Positions 15,541 to 24,069 of a DNA stretch of 64,000 bases are shown piece after piece (positions within the stretch are counted from its first letter, which is position 1; each line of letters opens with the position of its first letter). Origin of the DNA: an uncultured delta proteobacterium (GTDB lineage Bacteria > Desulfobacterota > Desulfovibrionia > Desulfovibrionales > Desulfovibrionaceae); assembly GCA_903843965.1 (NCBI GenBank), contig CAIMRY010000029.1:124001-188000 (forward strand), read 5' to 3'. The position numbers and the translations under genes were made by a program. The notes beneath the pieces were generated by a model, which saw only the letters and a program-made list of their open reading frames with translations, did not search any database and was not told where the DNA came from.

Positions 15541-17295
15541 CTACGTCGCCGGTGGCCCCAGCGGCGTTGGGCCGGAAGCTGGCCCCTTGGGTTCCGCTCC
15601 CTCCACCTTGCAGGCGCACACGGTGTGGTACTCCTCCACGCGGGAGATGATGTTCGCGGGGCCGACCATGGCCAGGATGCCAGCCTTCTCGAACTTCTCG
15701 TACACATAGGGCTGCAGGTTGCACAGGATGACGCGCTTGCCGTGGCTCTCCATGCGCTTGATGATGTTGCGGAACACATCGATCCCCGTGGCGTCCACGA
15801 AGGGCACATGGCGGAAGCGCAGCAGCACCGTGGTGAAGTCCACGTTGATGGACGAGATGATGCTCTCGATGCGCTCCGCCGCGCCGAAGAAGAACGGCCC
15901 GCTGATGGTGTAGACCACGACGTCCGTGTTGCAGCACTTGTCGAACTCGTCGATTTCCTCGGGGGTGTGGGTATAGCTCGGGGACTGCTGTTCCGGGCAG
16001 TCCTCCCTGGAGCGGTAAAGGATGCGCGTGGCGCGGTCATCCTCCACCACGCGGACGGAACCCGCCATGCGGCCCATGAAGATGAGCGAGGCGAGGCCCA
16101 CGCCGATGTTCACCGCCACCACAAGGTCCGCGAACACGGTGAGCAGAAAGGTCATGAGCAGGATGGCGATGTCGGACTTGGGCGCGGTGCGCACCAGATC
16201 CATAAAATGCCGGGCCTCGCACATATTGTAGGCAACCACGAACAGGATGGCCGCCATGGAGCACAGCGGGATGTTGGAGGCCAGGGGCGCCAGCAGGACG
16301 ATGGTCAGCACCACCACAAGGCCGTGCACCACGCCGGAGAGCGGGCTGGTGGCGCCGTTCTTGATGTTCGTGGCGGTGCGGGCGATGGCCCCGGTGGCCG
16401 CAAAGCCGCCGAAGAACGGGCACACAATGTTGGCGATGCCCTGCCCGATGAGTTCCTGGTTGGAGTTGTGCCGGGTGCCGGTCATGCCGTCGGCCACCAC
16501 GGCCGAGAGCAGGGATTCGATGGAGCCCAGGAAGGCGATGGTGAAGGCCGGGCCGATGAGCGGCAAAAGCGTGTTCCAGTGCACCTCGGGCAGGCTGGGC
16601 ATGGGCAGGGTGCTGGGGATGCCGCCAAAGGCCGTACCAATGGTGGCCACGCCCGGAAAATGAAAGAGGCTCTGCACCACCGTCACCACCACCATGGAAA
16701 CCAAGGGCGAGGGGATGCGCTTGAACACCTTTGGGCTCAGGATCAGGACGGCCAGGGCCAGGACCGAGAGCAGGGTCGTGGCGAGGTGCAACTGGCCGAA
16801 GGACCCGGCCAACGCCAGAAATTTCTCGTGGAAGTGCTCGCCCGTGGCTGGGGGCAGGCCGAAGAAGTCCCGCCACTGGCCCACCCAGATGATGATCGCG
16901 ATGCCGCTGGTGAAGCCCACGGTGACGGGCCGGGGGATGAACTTGATTACCCCGCCCAGCTTGGCCACGCCAAAGCCCACCAGGATGACTCCGGCCATGA
17001 GCGTGGCGATCTGCAAGCCGCTGATGCCGAACTTTGCGGTGATGGCCGCCAGGATGACGATGAAGGCGCCGGTGGGTCCGGCGACCTGCAGGCGGCAACC
17101 GCCGAAGAGGGAGACGATGATGCCGGCGACGATGGTGGTGTAGAGGCCCTGCTCCGGCTTGGCCCCGGATGCGATGGCGAAGGCCATGGCCAGGGGGATG
17201 GCCACCACCCCGACCACGAAGCCGGAGAGGATATTGTTGGTGACGTTCTTTTTGTTGATAAGTCCGGCCCTTTGGGCCTCAATCCAGGCAATCAT
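15541..17295 (-). CDS. SulP-family anion permease with STAS domain
   Basis: This 584-residue inner-membrane protein starts at MIAWIEAQRAG, chosen because a CAGGGGAG ribosome site lies before the ATG at 17295. The sulfate-transporter core has about 11-12 membrane segments (GLYTTIVAGIIVSLFGGC and the SulP signature GGFAATGAIARTATN). A C-terminal STAS domain follows (about 440-560). SulP carriers move sulfate, bicarbonate or other anions; sulfate uptake would fit a sulfate reducer but is not proven. It is divergent from the DUF4160-like gene and ends at its own terminator. Confidence 0.92.
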   Translation of the reverse strand: MIAWIEAQRAGLINKKNVTNNILSGFVVGVVAIPLAMAFAIASGAKPEQGLYTTIVAGIIVSLFGGCRLQVAGPTGAFIVILAAITAKFGISGLQIATLMAGVILVGFGVAKLGGVIKFIPRPVTVGFTSGIAIIIWVGQWRDFFGLPPATGEHFHEKFLALAGSFGQLHLATTLLSVLALAVLILSPKVFKRIPSPLVSMVVVTVVQSLFHFPGVATIGTAFGGIPSTLPMPSLPEVHWNTLLPLIGPAFTIAFLGSIESLLSAVVADGMTGTRHNSNQELIGQGIANIVCPFFGGFAATGAIARTATNIKNGATSPLSGVVHGLVVVLTIVLLAPLASNIPLCSMAAILFVVAYNMCEARHFMDLVRTAPKSDIAILLMTFLLTVFADLVVAVNIGVGLASLIFMGRMAGSVRVVEDDRATRILYRSREDCPEQQSPSYTHTPEEIDEFDKCCNTDVVVYTISGPFFFGAAERIESIISSINVDFTTVLLRFRHVPFVDATGIDVFRNIIKRMESHGKRVILCNLQPYVYEKFEKAGILAMVGPANIISRVEEYHTVCACKVEGAEPKGPASGPTPLGPPAT

Positions 17296-17536
17296 AGGCG
17301 AAACTCCCCTGCCCGGGCGAAAGCCCGCCCCGGCGAATTCGGTGTCATGCGGTAGGGTTTTCCCCACCGGGTGCGCATGTTGTCCACAGCAGGGGGGTGT
17401 GTCAAGGGACAATTACCGGGTGTGGAGAAACAAGTCGTGTGGGCAGTCAGCAACGTCTTGGCCTCTTTGCATGCGTATTCTTTCCTGCTAGGCTTGCGTC
17501 CAGACGCAGACCAGACGCAAGGCGGTGCCTGAAGCC

Positions 17537-17776
17537 ATGTCGCCCACAGTGATGCGAGCAGGACCGTACAGGTTCTTCTTCAACAACCGGGAAGAAGTCC
17601 GGCGGCATGTCCATGTCGCTGCGCCCAGCGGAACGGCCAAATTCTGGCTGGAGCCCCTTGTCGCCCTGGCCAGCCAGCACAATGTGCCGGACAAGGAGCT
17701 TCGCGCCATGGAAACCTTAGTTAAGGAGCATGAACATGCCTTCATCGACGCCTGGAACGAACACTTCGGGCAATGA
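17537..17776 (+). CDS. DUF4160 domain protein (toxin-antitoxin-like pair, first gene)
   Basis: The ATG at 17537 gives 79 residues beginning MSPTVMRAGPYRFFF, the usual family start; a GTG at 17525 would add four residues. The domain features are an aromatic-rich RFFFNNREEVRRHVHV, then KFWLEPLVALA and a C-terminal LVKEHEHAFIDAWNEHFG. The gene overlaps a DUF2442-like gene by 41 bases. Such pairs are common in bacterial accessory DNA and have been suggested to be toxin-antitoxin modules, but activity is unproven. A weak promoter-like TTGCAT ... TAGGCT lies at about 17477-17504. Confidence 0.8.
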   Translation: MSPTVMRAGPYRFFFNNREEVRRHVHVAAPSGTAKFWLEPLVALASQHNVPDKELRAMETLVKEHEHAFIDAWNEHFGQ

Positions 17777-17996
17777 GGTCACAGCCATAGAAGCCACCGG
17801 CTTCTGGGTGCTTCTGGAGGACCGGGAGTTCTTCATCCCCTTTGCGGACTACCCCGTGTTCCAAAGCGCCCCGGTGCGCCATGTCTTCAATGTGCGCCAG
17901 CTCTCGCCCACCCAGCTCCACTGGCCAGACCTCGACGCGGATGTGGAGACCGACGCACTGGCCCAGCCGGAGCGGTTTCCGCTGGGCTGGAAATAG
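17736..17996 (+). CDS. DUF2442 domain protein (toxin-antitoxin-like pair, second gene)
   Basis: The protein has 86 residues. The ATG at 17736 is preferred to 17730 because AAGGAG at 17723-17728 is then 7 bases away. It shows the DUF2442 pattern: WVLLEDREFFIPFADYPVF, then a central VRQLSPTQLHWPDLDADVETDAL. It is translated from inside the 3' end of the DUF4160 gene, so the two products are made together. In related loci the DUF2442 partner is often suggested to be the antitoxin or a DNA-binding cofactor (inference). Confidence 0.8.
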   Translation: MPSSTPGTNTSGNEVTAIEATGFWVLLEDREFFIPFADYPVFQSAPVRHVFNVRQLSPTQLHWPDLDADVETDALAQPERFPLGWK

Positions 17997-18141
17997 CCCC
18001 AGGCTGCGCGGAGCGTGCCGCAGACCTCAGGCAGCCGTCCGTGAATAGGCGCAGGACGAGGGCTTTTTGTGCGGGTGGAGGAGGATGTGCGACCTCTGGA
18101 GCGCGCAGGGAGCTGAACTAGGTCTGGTTGAACCGCAAAAC

Positions 18142-18166
18142 AGGGGCCTTGCGGCCCCCTTTTTCT
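18142..18166 (+). terminator. Rho-independent terminator downstream of the DUF4160/DUF2442 pair
   Basis: AGGGGCC (18142-18148) pairs with GGCCCCCT (18153-18160) across a 4-base loop and is followed by TTTTTC. It lies about 145 bases after the DUF2442 stop. Confidence 0.85.
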
Positions 18167-18225
18167 TGCCCTATCCGCAGACAGCAATTACAACATATCA
18201 ATAAATATACTGATGGGAGTACGAC

Positions 18226-18780
18226 ATGAAATTCGAACGTTTTCTCGATTACATGAAAAGTTCAGCCGAAAGCTGGGCCAACAATCCTAACCTCCAGTCT
18301 TTCCATGAACAGTACAGAGGATTCATTTACACTATAGAAATGTTTAGGTCAGATGCAAAACGCAGAGATGAAGCAGTAAACGTTATACACGAATTACTTC
18401 TGGAATTTGCTAAAGGAAGTCTTCGTATCCTTGCGCTAATCAATGCTGGCGGTATATTTGTAATAATGACAGTTCTTTCATCGTTAATCTCCAAAGAAGG
18501 AAAGTTTTATTACCTTATCCCAAAAGTCGCAGCACAAGCTAAATATTTTGTTACAGGTCTTTCACTTGCCGCTGTAACAATTCTTTTTTCATACCTTGCT
18601 CAATGGTTTTACAATTCATTTAACAAAGACAAGTATGGACTTACAATAAATATAATAGCGATGATTACAGGATTTGTCTCACTTCTAATGTTCATCTATG
18701 GTGCAACAGAGCTCATCACCATATTTTCATATGAGAGTATTAAACCCATTCTAGACCAACTATCCAACTCCACCAACTGA
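18226..18780 (+). CDS. AT-rich membrane protein of unknown function
   Basis: This 184-residue protein has a charged N-terminal half (about 1-65) and three hydrophobic segments (about 68-90, 105-130 and 140-165), so it is an inner-membrane protein. No family is recognised. Its base composition is far from its neighbours: sampled lines are near 38% G+C, with codons such as ATA, TTA and AAA that are otherwise rare here. It starts 12 bases after a GGGAG site and is enclosed by terminators at both ends. Recent horizontal transfer is likely. Some phage-defence and mobile-element effectors are small proteins with such helices, but nothing here proves that role. Confidence 0.85.
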   Translation: MKFERFLDYMKSSAESWANNPNLQSFHEQYRGFIYTIEMFRSDAKRRDEAVNVIHELLLEFAKGSLRILALINAGGIFVIMTVLSSLISKEGKFYYLIPKVAAQAKYFVTGLSLAAVTILFSYLAQWFYNSFNKDKYGLTINIIAMITGFVSLLMFIYGATELITIFSYESIKPILDQLSNSTN

Positions 18781-18790
18781 ACAGACGGCA

Positions 18791-18814
18791 AAGGGGCCAT
18801 AAGGCCCCTTTACA
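18791..18814. terminator. Bidirectional terminator
   Basis: AAGGGGCC (18791-18798) and GGCCCCTT (18803-18810) form a perfect 8-bp stem, with a T-run on one side and an A-run on the other. It can serve both the AT-rich gene on the plus strand and hisA on the minus strand. Confidence 0.88.
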
Positions 18815-18834
18815 TTTCCCCGTGCGCTAAGGGC

Positions 18835-19572
18835 TTACGCCGCGCGCAGCTCTTTGGTGTAGGCCAGACCGTTGAGAAAGTTCAGCGTGCCCGCGTAGAT
18901 GGCCCGGCCCGTGATGGCCCCCTGGAGGCCCAGGGCGCAGAGCGGGGCCAGCCTCTTCAGGTCGCCTAAGTTGGTCACGCCGCCAGCCGCCACAACGGGC
19001 AGCGAGGTCGCCTCGCACAGCGCCGTGAGCGCCGGGATGTTCACCCCGCTCTGCATGCCGTCGCGGTTGATGTCCGTGTAGATGATGAAGGCCGCGCCAG
19101 CAGCCTCGATGCGCGGCAGCACGTCGGCCACGCAGAGGCCCGCGTCGGCAACCCAGCCCCGGCTCTTGAGCCGCCCGTCCACGGCGTCCAGGCTCACGCC
19201 AACCTTTCCCGGCAGCGCGGCGCAGAGCTCGGCGAAGAGCTCCGGCTGCTCCAGGGCGATGGTGCCGATGATCAGCCTGGTCACCCCGGCCTCGATGTAG
19301 GCCGTGGCCGTGGCCAGGTCGCGCACGCCGCCGCCCAACTGCACCGGGATCTTGGTCTCGGCGCAGATGCGTCGCACCAGTTCGAAGTTGCGCGGCAGCC
19401 CGCTGAAGGCCCCGTCCAGGTCCACGATGTGCAGCCACTCCGCGCCCAGGGCCACCCAGTGCATGGCGCTGGCCGCCGGGTCATCGCCGAACACCGTGAC
19501 GGCGTCGGCGCGGCCCTGCTCCAGGCGCACGCAGCATCCGTCCTTGATGTCGACAGCGGGAAACAGAATCAC
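18835..19572 (-). CDS. hisA: 1-(5-phosphoribosyl)-5-[(5-phosphoribosylamino)methylideneamino]imidazole-4-carboxamide isomerase
   Basis: HisA catalyses the Amadori isomerisation of ProFAR, the fourth step of histidine synthesis. The 245-residue barrel starts with a GTG at 19572 (AAGGAG 8 bases upstream), giving MILFPAVDIKDG with the catalytic D8. The second catalytic aspartate lies in IYTDINRDGM. Phosphate-binding loops LGGGVRD and AAGGV are present. The length matches the family. The GTGA overlap with the upstream lipoprotein gene shows coupling within hisB-lipoprotein-hisA. Confidence 0.95.
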   Translation of the reverse strand: MILFPAVDIKDGCCVRLEQGRADAVTVFGDDPAASAMHWVALGAEWLHIVDLDGAFSGLPRNFELVRRICAETKIPVQLGGGVRDLATATAYIEAGVTRLIIGTIALEQPELFAELCAALPGKVGVSLDAVDGRLKSRGWVADAGLCVADVLPRIEAAGAAFIIYTDINRDGMQSGVNIPALTALCEATSLPVVAAGGVTNLGDLKRLAPLCALGLQGAITGRAIYAGTLNFLNGLAYTKELRAA

Positions 19573-20213
19573 AAACCCATCTCCTTCAACCCCGCCTCGA
19601 TGCCTTCCTTGGCCAGCACATCGGCGCTGACCCACTCGCCGCCCCGGCGCACGAACTTGCCCATGTCGAGCAGGTTGTCCGAAAGCGCCTTCTGGGTCTC
19701 GTCATAATGGTAGCGGTTGACCACGCGCTCGGCCTTCACGTCGAGCAGGAACAGATCCATGACCACCGAGGCCGGGTTGCCGCCGCCCTCAAGCTCCTTC
19801 CAGCCCAGCACCTGGGGCACCAGGATGAAGTCCGAAGGCAGGCATTTGCCCACGCTCAGCCAATAGGCCCAGGCCGACTCGCGGGACTTGCCCGCGCGCT
19901 CGAAGACCACGATCTCCTGGCACTGGCGTGTGGCTGCTGGCGTGGAGGCGACCCTGACCCCGTGGCTGCGCAGAGTCTGGTCCAGGGCGGCGTCCAGCCG
20001 GGCCAATATCTCCGGCTTCACGACCTTGCCCTCCTCGGGCAGGTACCCGGCCAAAAGCTCCCAGTTATACTTGGGAGCGGTGAAGGCGGCCACGGCGATG
20101 TTCCCCAGCGGCCTGGGCTGCGGCGCGATGGGTTTGGGCGCGCAGCCCGCCATGGACGCAAGCGCCAGGACGCAGAAGATCGCCAATACTTTCAGGACGG
20201 TGCGCTGTTGCAT
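19569..20213 (-). CDS. Lipoprotein embedded between hisB and hisA
   Basis: This 214-residue protein has a lipoprotein signal ending SMAGC (C24 lipidated). The mature part has a mixed alpha/beta pattern that resembles periplasmic lipoproteins predicted to build outer-membrane complexes (IAVAAFTAPKYNW, a DFILVPQVLGW strand, then MDLFLLDVKAERVV). No enzyme motif is seen. It overlaps hisB by one base (TGATG) and hisA by four, so it is firmly inside the histidine operon although it is an envelope protein. A family name cannot be given with confidence. Confidence 0.85.
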   Translation of the reverse strand: MQQRTVLKVLAIFCVLALASMAGCAPKPIAPQPRPLGNIAVAAFTAPKYNWELLAGYLPEEGKVVKPEILARLDAALDQTLRSHGVRVASTPAATRQCQEIVVFERAGKSRESAWAYWLSVGKCLPSDFILVPQVLGWKELEGGGNPASVVMDLFLLDVKAERVVNRYHYDETQKALSDNLLDMGKFVRRGGEWVSADVLAKEGIEAGLKEMGL

Positions 20214-20800
20214 CAGTCTACGCTCCCCTTGGTGCTGGGCGCGCCCGTCCGGCAAACCTGGACAGCCTGGCGCAACGCCAGTCCCAGGGCCTTGAAGGCG
20301 GCCTCCAGCAGATGGTGGCCATTTTTCCCGTATTCATAGCGGATGTGCAGATTCATCCCGGCCCGCTGCGCCAGGGACTTGAAGAATTCGCGCCAGACGT
20401 CCTTTTCCTCGCCCGCGATGAGCGCAGGCAGCAGGTCGTCGGCGTAGACCAGGTAGGGCCGCCCGGAGAGGTCCAGCACCACCGAGGCCAGGGCCTCGTC
20501 CATGGGCACGCTCGCGCTGGCCACCCGCGCAATGCCCGCCTTGTCGCCCAGGGCCTCGGCCAAGGCCTGGCCCAAGGAAAGCCCGATGTCCTCCAGGCTG
20601 TGGTGGGCGTCGATGTGCAGGTCCCCTTTGCAGGACACGGACAGGTCGAACCCGGCCCAGAAGCCCAGCAGGGTCAGCATGTGGTCGGCAAAGCCGATGC
20701 CGGTGCGGATGTCGCACGCGCCTGTTCCATCCAGGGCGATGGCCACCCGGATGTCGGTTTCCTTGGTCGTCCGCGAGAGGCTGGACGCGCGTTGTGCCAC
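20213..20800 (-). CDS. hisB: Imidazoleglycerol-phosphate dehydratase
   Basis: The enzyme dehydrates imidazoleglycerol phosphate to imidazole-acetol phosphate. The GTG at 20800 is chosen because AAAGGAG lies 8 bases before it and the resulting 195 residues match the usual length. The manganese-binding histidine motifs are present: [27 protein letters not shown], and the C-terminal [18 protein letters not shown]. It is the monofunctional bacterial type without the HisN-like phosphatase half of the E. coli enzyme. Confidence 0.95.
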   Translation of the reverse strand: MAQRASSLSRTTKETDIRVAIALDGTGACDIRTGIGFADHMLTLLGFWAGFDLSVSCKGDLHIDAHHSLEDIGLSLGQALAEALGDKAGIARVASASVPMDEALASVVLDLSGRPYLVYADDLLPALIAGEEKDVWREFFKSLAQRAGMNLHIRYEYGKNGHHLLEAAFKALGLALRQAVQVCRTGAPSTKGSVD

Positions 20801-21035
20801 GGATGCATCTCCTTTGCGCCGCAAATATCCGCCATGCAAGTCAAAAGGCGGTGGCGCTCCTCCATCCATGATCAGAGGCGGCGGGCGTTGTCAAGACGCG
20901 GCCCGCAATTCCTCCGCCGCCCTGTGCCCTGCGGCGGCTCCCAGGCAGTTCTGGAGCGCCCGGCCTGGGCGGGGTCAGGGCCGTCTTTCGCCCGGCTCAA
21001 TGGCCCGGCTGGGCGGCTCTGACCCCTTGCCCCGG

Positions 21036-22451
21036 CTAGGCAGCCTCGCCAGAGGGCGGCGCGGACTCGGCAGCCGGGTCCTGCTTCTTCTTTTTGCCGA
21101 AGAAGTACGCGCCCCAGATGCCCACCTCGTACAGGATGCACAAAGGCACGGCCATCATGGTCTGGCTGATGGCGTCCGGCGGGGTGAGCGCCGCAGCAAC
21201 GATGAAGGACCCGAGAATGGCGTACTTGCGCTTCTTGCGCAGGCCCACGTGGCTGACGATGCCCAGCCGCGCCAGGAAGAACATGAACAGCGGCAGCTCG
21301 AACACGATGCCGAAGGCGAACAGCAGCTTGAGCACGAAGCCCAGGTACTCGTCGAGCTTGGGCGTGAAGAACAGGATGTCGCTGGCGTAGCTGGCGAAAA
21401 ACTCGAACCCGAAGGGGAAGACCACGAAGTAGCCGAACAGCGCGCCAAAGGTGAAGAACAAGGCCGAGCAGAGGGCGATGGGCAGGATCCAGCGCCGCTC
21501 GTGCGAGTACAGCCCCGGCGCCACAAAACCCCAGATCTGGTAGAAGATGTACGGGCTGGCCAGGAACATGCCGGCCACAAAGGCGATCCACATCTCGGCG
21601 AAGAAGGCCTCGGTGGGCAGGGTGTAGATGAAGTGGCTCTGCTTGAGCGCCGCGAGCATGGGCTGCATGAGGATCTTCAGCATCTGCCCGGCAAAGGCGT
21701 AGCAGACCAGAAAGCCCACCAGCACGGCCACCAGGGAGCGCGTGACGCCCTTGCGCAGGTCCTGCAAATGCCCGATGAGGGTCATGCGTCCGCTCTGGCC
21801 CTCGCCCACGGCCTCATCGCCCACTGGCGGCGGTGGGGGCGGCGGAGGAGGAGGCGCAGCCTCGGCCGGGGCCTCCGCAGGCTCAAAGGCTGCGGGCGCC
21901 TGGGCCCCGGTCGCCTGCGCGGGCAGGGGCGCGGGCTCGGAAACAGCAGGCGCGGCAGCGGCGACAGCTGCGGCGGCAACTGCTGCGGCGGCAACGGTCT
22001 CGGCAACTGGTTCCGCCACCGGCTCTGTCACCGGTTCTGTCACGGGCGCGGCAACGGCTTCGGCGACAGGCTCGGCAACGTGCGCGGCAACCGGCTCGGC
22101 CAGGGTCTCAGCGAATGGCGCGGCCTCGGCGGGCGCGGCGACAGGTTCGGCAACGGTCTCGGCCAGGGTTTCATCCACAGACGCCTGCGCAGGCTCCATG
22201 GTCTCGATGGGCGACTCGGCCTCGGCCCCTGCGGCCTTCTCGCCGTACAGGGTTTCGTGGGCCTCGGCTTTTCGCTTCTCGAAGTCGGCCATTTCGGTTT
22301 CGCGCTCAAAGGTGCGCTTTACATCGCCGCTCATCTGCTTGAACTCGCTGATGGCCCTGCCCAGGCCCTTCATCAGGTCCGGCAACTTCTTGGGGTCCAC
22401 AACAATGAGCCCCACAATGGCGATGACAAGCAATTCCGTGGTTCCGAGCAT
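21036..22451 (-). CDS. tatC: Fused TatB-TatC twin-arginine translocase protein
   Basis: This single frame of 471 residues joins two Tat subunits. Residues 1-55 are TatB/TatA-like: a short helix MLGTTELLVIAIVGLIV with a conserved glutamate at position 6, a DPKKLP hinge and an amphipathic helix LMKGLGRAISEFK. Residues from about 60 to 222 are a low-complexity linker of alanine, valine, glutamate and proline (PVAEPVAETVAA-type repeats) ending in ten prolines. Residues 223-471 are a complete six-helix TatC (MTLIGHLQDLRKG; SPYIFYQIWGFVAPGLY). TatB and TatC are normally separate subunits of the receptor. The linker spans about 160 residues. A stand-alone TatA is not visible in the window. Confidence 0.93.
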   Translation of the reverse strand: MLGTTELLVIAIVGLIVVDPKKLPDLMKGLGRAISEFKQMSGDVKRTFERETEMADFEKRKAEAHETLYGEKAAGAEAESPIETMEPAQASVDETLAETVAEPVAAPAEAAPFAETLAEPVAAHVAEPVAEAVAAPVTEPVTEPVAEPVAETVAAAAVAAAAVAAAAPAVSEPAPLPAQATGAQAPAAFEPAEAPAEAAPPPPPPPPPPVGDEAVGEGQSGRMTLIGHLQDLRKGVTRSLVAVLVGFLVCYAFAGQMLKILMQPMLAALKQSHFIYTLPTEAFFAEMWIAFVAGMFLASPYIFYQIWGFVAPGLYSHERRWILPIALCSALFFTFGALFGYFVVFPFGFEFFASYASDILFFTPKLDEYLGFVLKLLFAFGIVFELPLFMFFLARLGIVSHVGLRKKRKYAILGSFIVAAALTPPDAISQTMMAVPLCILYEVGIWGAYFFGKKKKQDPAAESAPPSGEAA

Positions 22452-22495
22452 ACCTTTCAGTTCCTTTTATGAGCGCGCACGCGGCGGCACTGCAG

Positions 22496-24043
22496 CTATT
22501 CCCACTCAATAGTGCTGGGCGGCTTGCTGGAGATGTCCAGCACCACGCGGTTGACGCCCTTGACCTCGTTGATGATGCGATTGCTCATGCGCGCCAGGAT
22601 CTCCGTCGGCAGGCGCGACCAGTCCGCCGTCATGGCGTCCAGGCTGTCCACGATGCGCAGGGCGATGACGTGCTCGTACGTGCGGTCGTCGCCCATGACG
22701 CCCACGGTCTTGAGCGGCAAAAGCACGGCGAAGCCCTGCCAGACCTTGCGGTACCAGCCCGTGGCCACCAGCTCGTGCTGCACGATCTTATCGGCCTGGC
22801 GCAAGATCTCCAGCCGCTCCGGGGTGATCTCCCCGATGACGCGGATGGCCAAGCCCGGGCCGGGGAAGGGCTGGCGCCAGATGATGTGCTCGGGCATGCC
22901 GAGCTCTGCGGCGACCTTGCGCACCTCGTCCTTGAACAGCTCGCGCAGGGGCTCCACGAGCTTCAGGTTCATTTTTTCGGGCAGGCCGCCCACGTTGTGG
23001 TGGCTCTTGATGACGGCGCTGGGCCCCTTGAAGGACACGGACTCGATGACGTCCGGGTAGAGCGTGCCCTGGGCCAAGAACTCCACGCCTTCGATTGCTT
23101 TTGCTTCGCGGTCGAACACGTCGATGAAGGTGTAGCCGATGATCTTGCGCTTTTGCTCCGGGTCCTCGACCCCTTTGAGCTTGTCCAGGAACTCGTTCTG
23201 CGCGTCGACGCACTTCACGTTCAGGTCGAAGTGCTCCTCCAGGAAGCCGATGACCTCCTCGCGCTCGCCCATGCGCAACAGGCCGTTGTCCACGAAGATG
23301 CAGTACAGCCGCTTGCCAATGGCCCGGTTGAGCAGCACGGCGGCCACGGTCGAATCAATGCCGCCGGACAGGCCGAGCACCACCTTGCCCTGGCCCACCT
23401 GGTCGCTCATGATCTTGATGCTCGACTCCACAAAGGAGGCCATGGTCCAGCCGGGCTTGCAGCCCGCCACCTTGAACAGGAAGTTGGACAGGATGCGCTC
23501 GCCCTGGTCGGTGTGGGCCACCTCGGGGTGGAACTGCACGGCGTAGATCTTGCGCACGGGGTCGCACATGGCGGCATTGTCCAGGCTGCCGGTCTTGCCC
23601 ATGCAGATGAAGCCCGTGGGCAGCGTGCCCACGTGGTCGCCGTGGCTCATCCACACGGTCAGGTTGTCCTTGCCCGCCACGCCGTCGAACAGCGGGCAGT
23701 CGCCCACGGCCTCGAACTGCGCGCGGCCGTACTCGCGGTCCTTTGAGCGGGTCACCTCGCCGTCCAGGGTGTGGGCCATGATCTGCATGCCGTAGCAGAT
23801 CCCTAAGATGGGCAGGCCCCAGTCGAGGTACTCTTTCGGCAGGGGCGGCGCGCCCACGTCGTGCACGCTTGAAGGCCCGCCCGAGAGCACCAGGGCCTTG
23901 GGGTTCAGGGCCTTGATGACGGCGGGGTCGCTGGTGCAGGGGTGGATCTCGGAATACACCCCGGCCTCGCGGATTCTTCTCGCGATGAGCTGGGTGACCT
24001 GGGACCCGAAGTCGAGGATGATGACTTTTTCGTCGTGCTGCAT
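22496..24043 (-). CDS. guaA: GMP synthase (glutamine-hydrolysing)
   Basis: The 515-residue enzyme converts XMP to GMP with ATP and glutamine. The class I amidotransferase domain holds the nucleophile C83 in LGICYGMQ and the HPE triad part in [13 protein letters not shown]. The ATP-pyrophosphatase domain has the P-loop [11 protein letters not shown], and the C-terminal dimerisation domain ends PSTIEWE. The start [15 protein letters not shown] at 24043 is the standard N-terminus. It lies 26 bases after guaB, so the two steps from IMP to GMP are co-expressed. Confidence 0.97.
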   Translation of the reverse strand: MQHDEKVIILDFGSQVTQLIARRIREAGVYSEIHPCTSDPAVIKALNPKALVLSGGPSSVHDVGAPPLPKEYLDWGLPILGICYGMQIMAHTLDGEVTRSKDREYGRAQFEAVGDCPLFDGVAGKDNLTVWMSHGDHVGTLPTGFICMGKTGSLDNAAMCDPVRKIYAVQFHPEVAHTDQGERILSNFLFKVAGCKPGWTMASFVESSIKIMSDQVGQGKVVLGLSGGIDSTVAAVLLNRAIGKRLYCIFVDNGLLRMGEREEVIGFLEEHFDLNVKCVDAQNEFLDKLKGVEDPEQKRKIIGYTFIDVFDREAKAIEGVEFLAQGTLYPDVIESVSFKGPSAVIKSHHNVGGLPEKMNLKLVEPLRELFKDEVRKVAAELGMPEHIIWRQPFPGPGLAIRVIGEITPERLEILRQADKIVQHELVATGWYRKVWQGFAVLLPLKTVGVMGDDRTYEHVIALRIVDSLDAMTADWSRLPTEILARMSNRIINEVKGVNRVVLDISSKPPSTIEWE

Positions 24044-24069
24044 GTTCGCTTGCCTGCTCCGCGCGCTTT

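Noticed and set aside
15070-17355. Plus-strand frame of 761 codons opposite the SulP gene
   Set aside because: It is a shadow of the SulP gene, with no family similarity.
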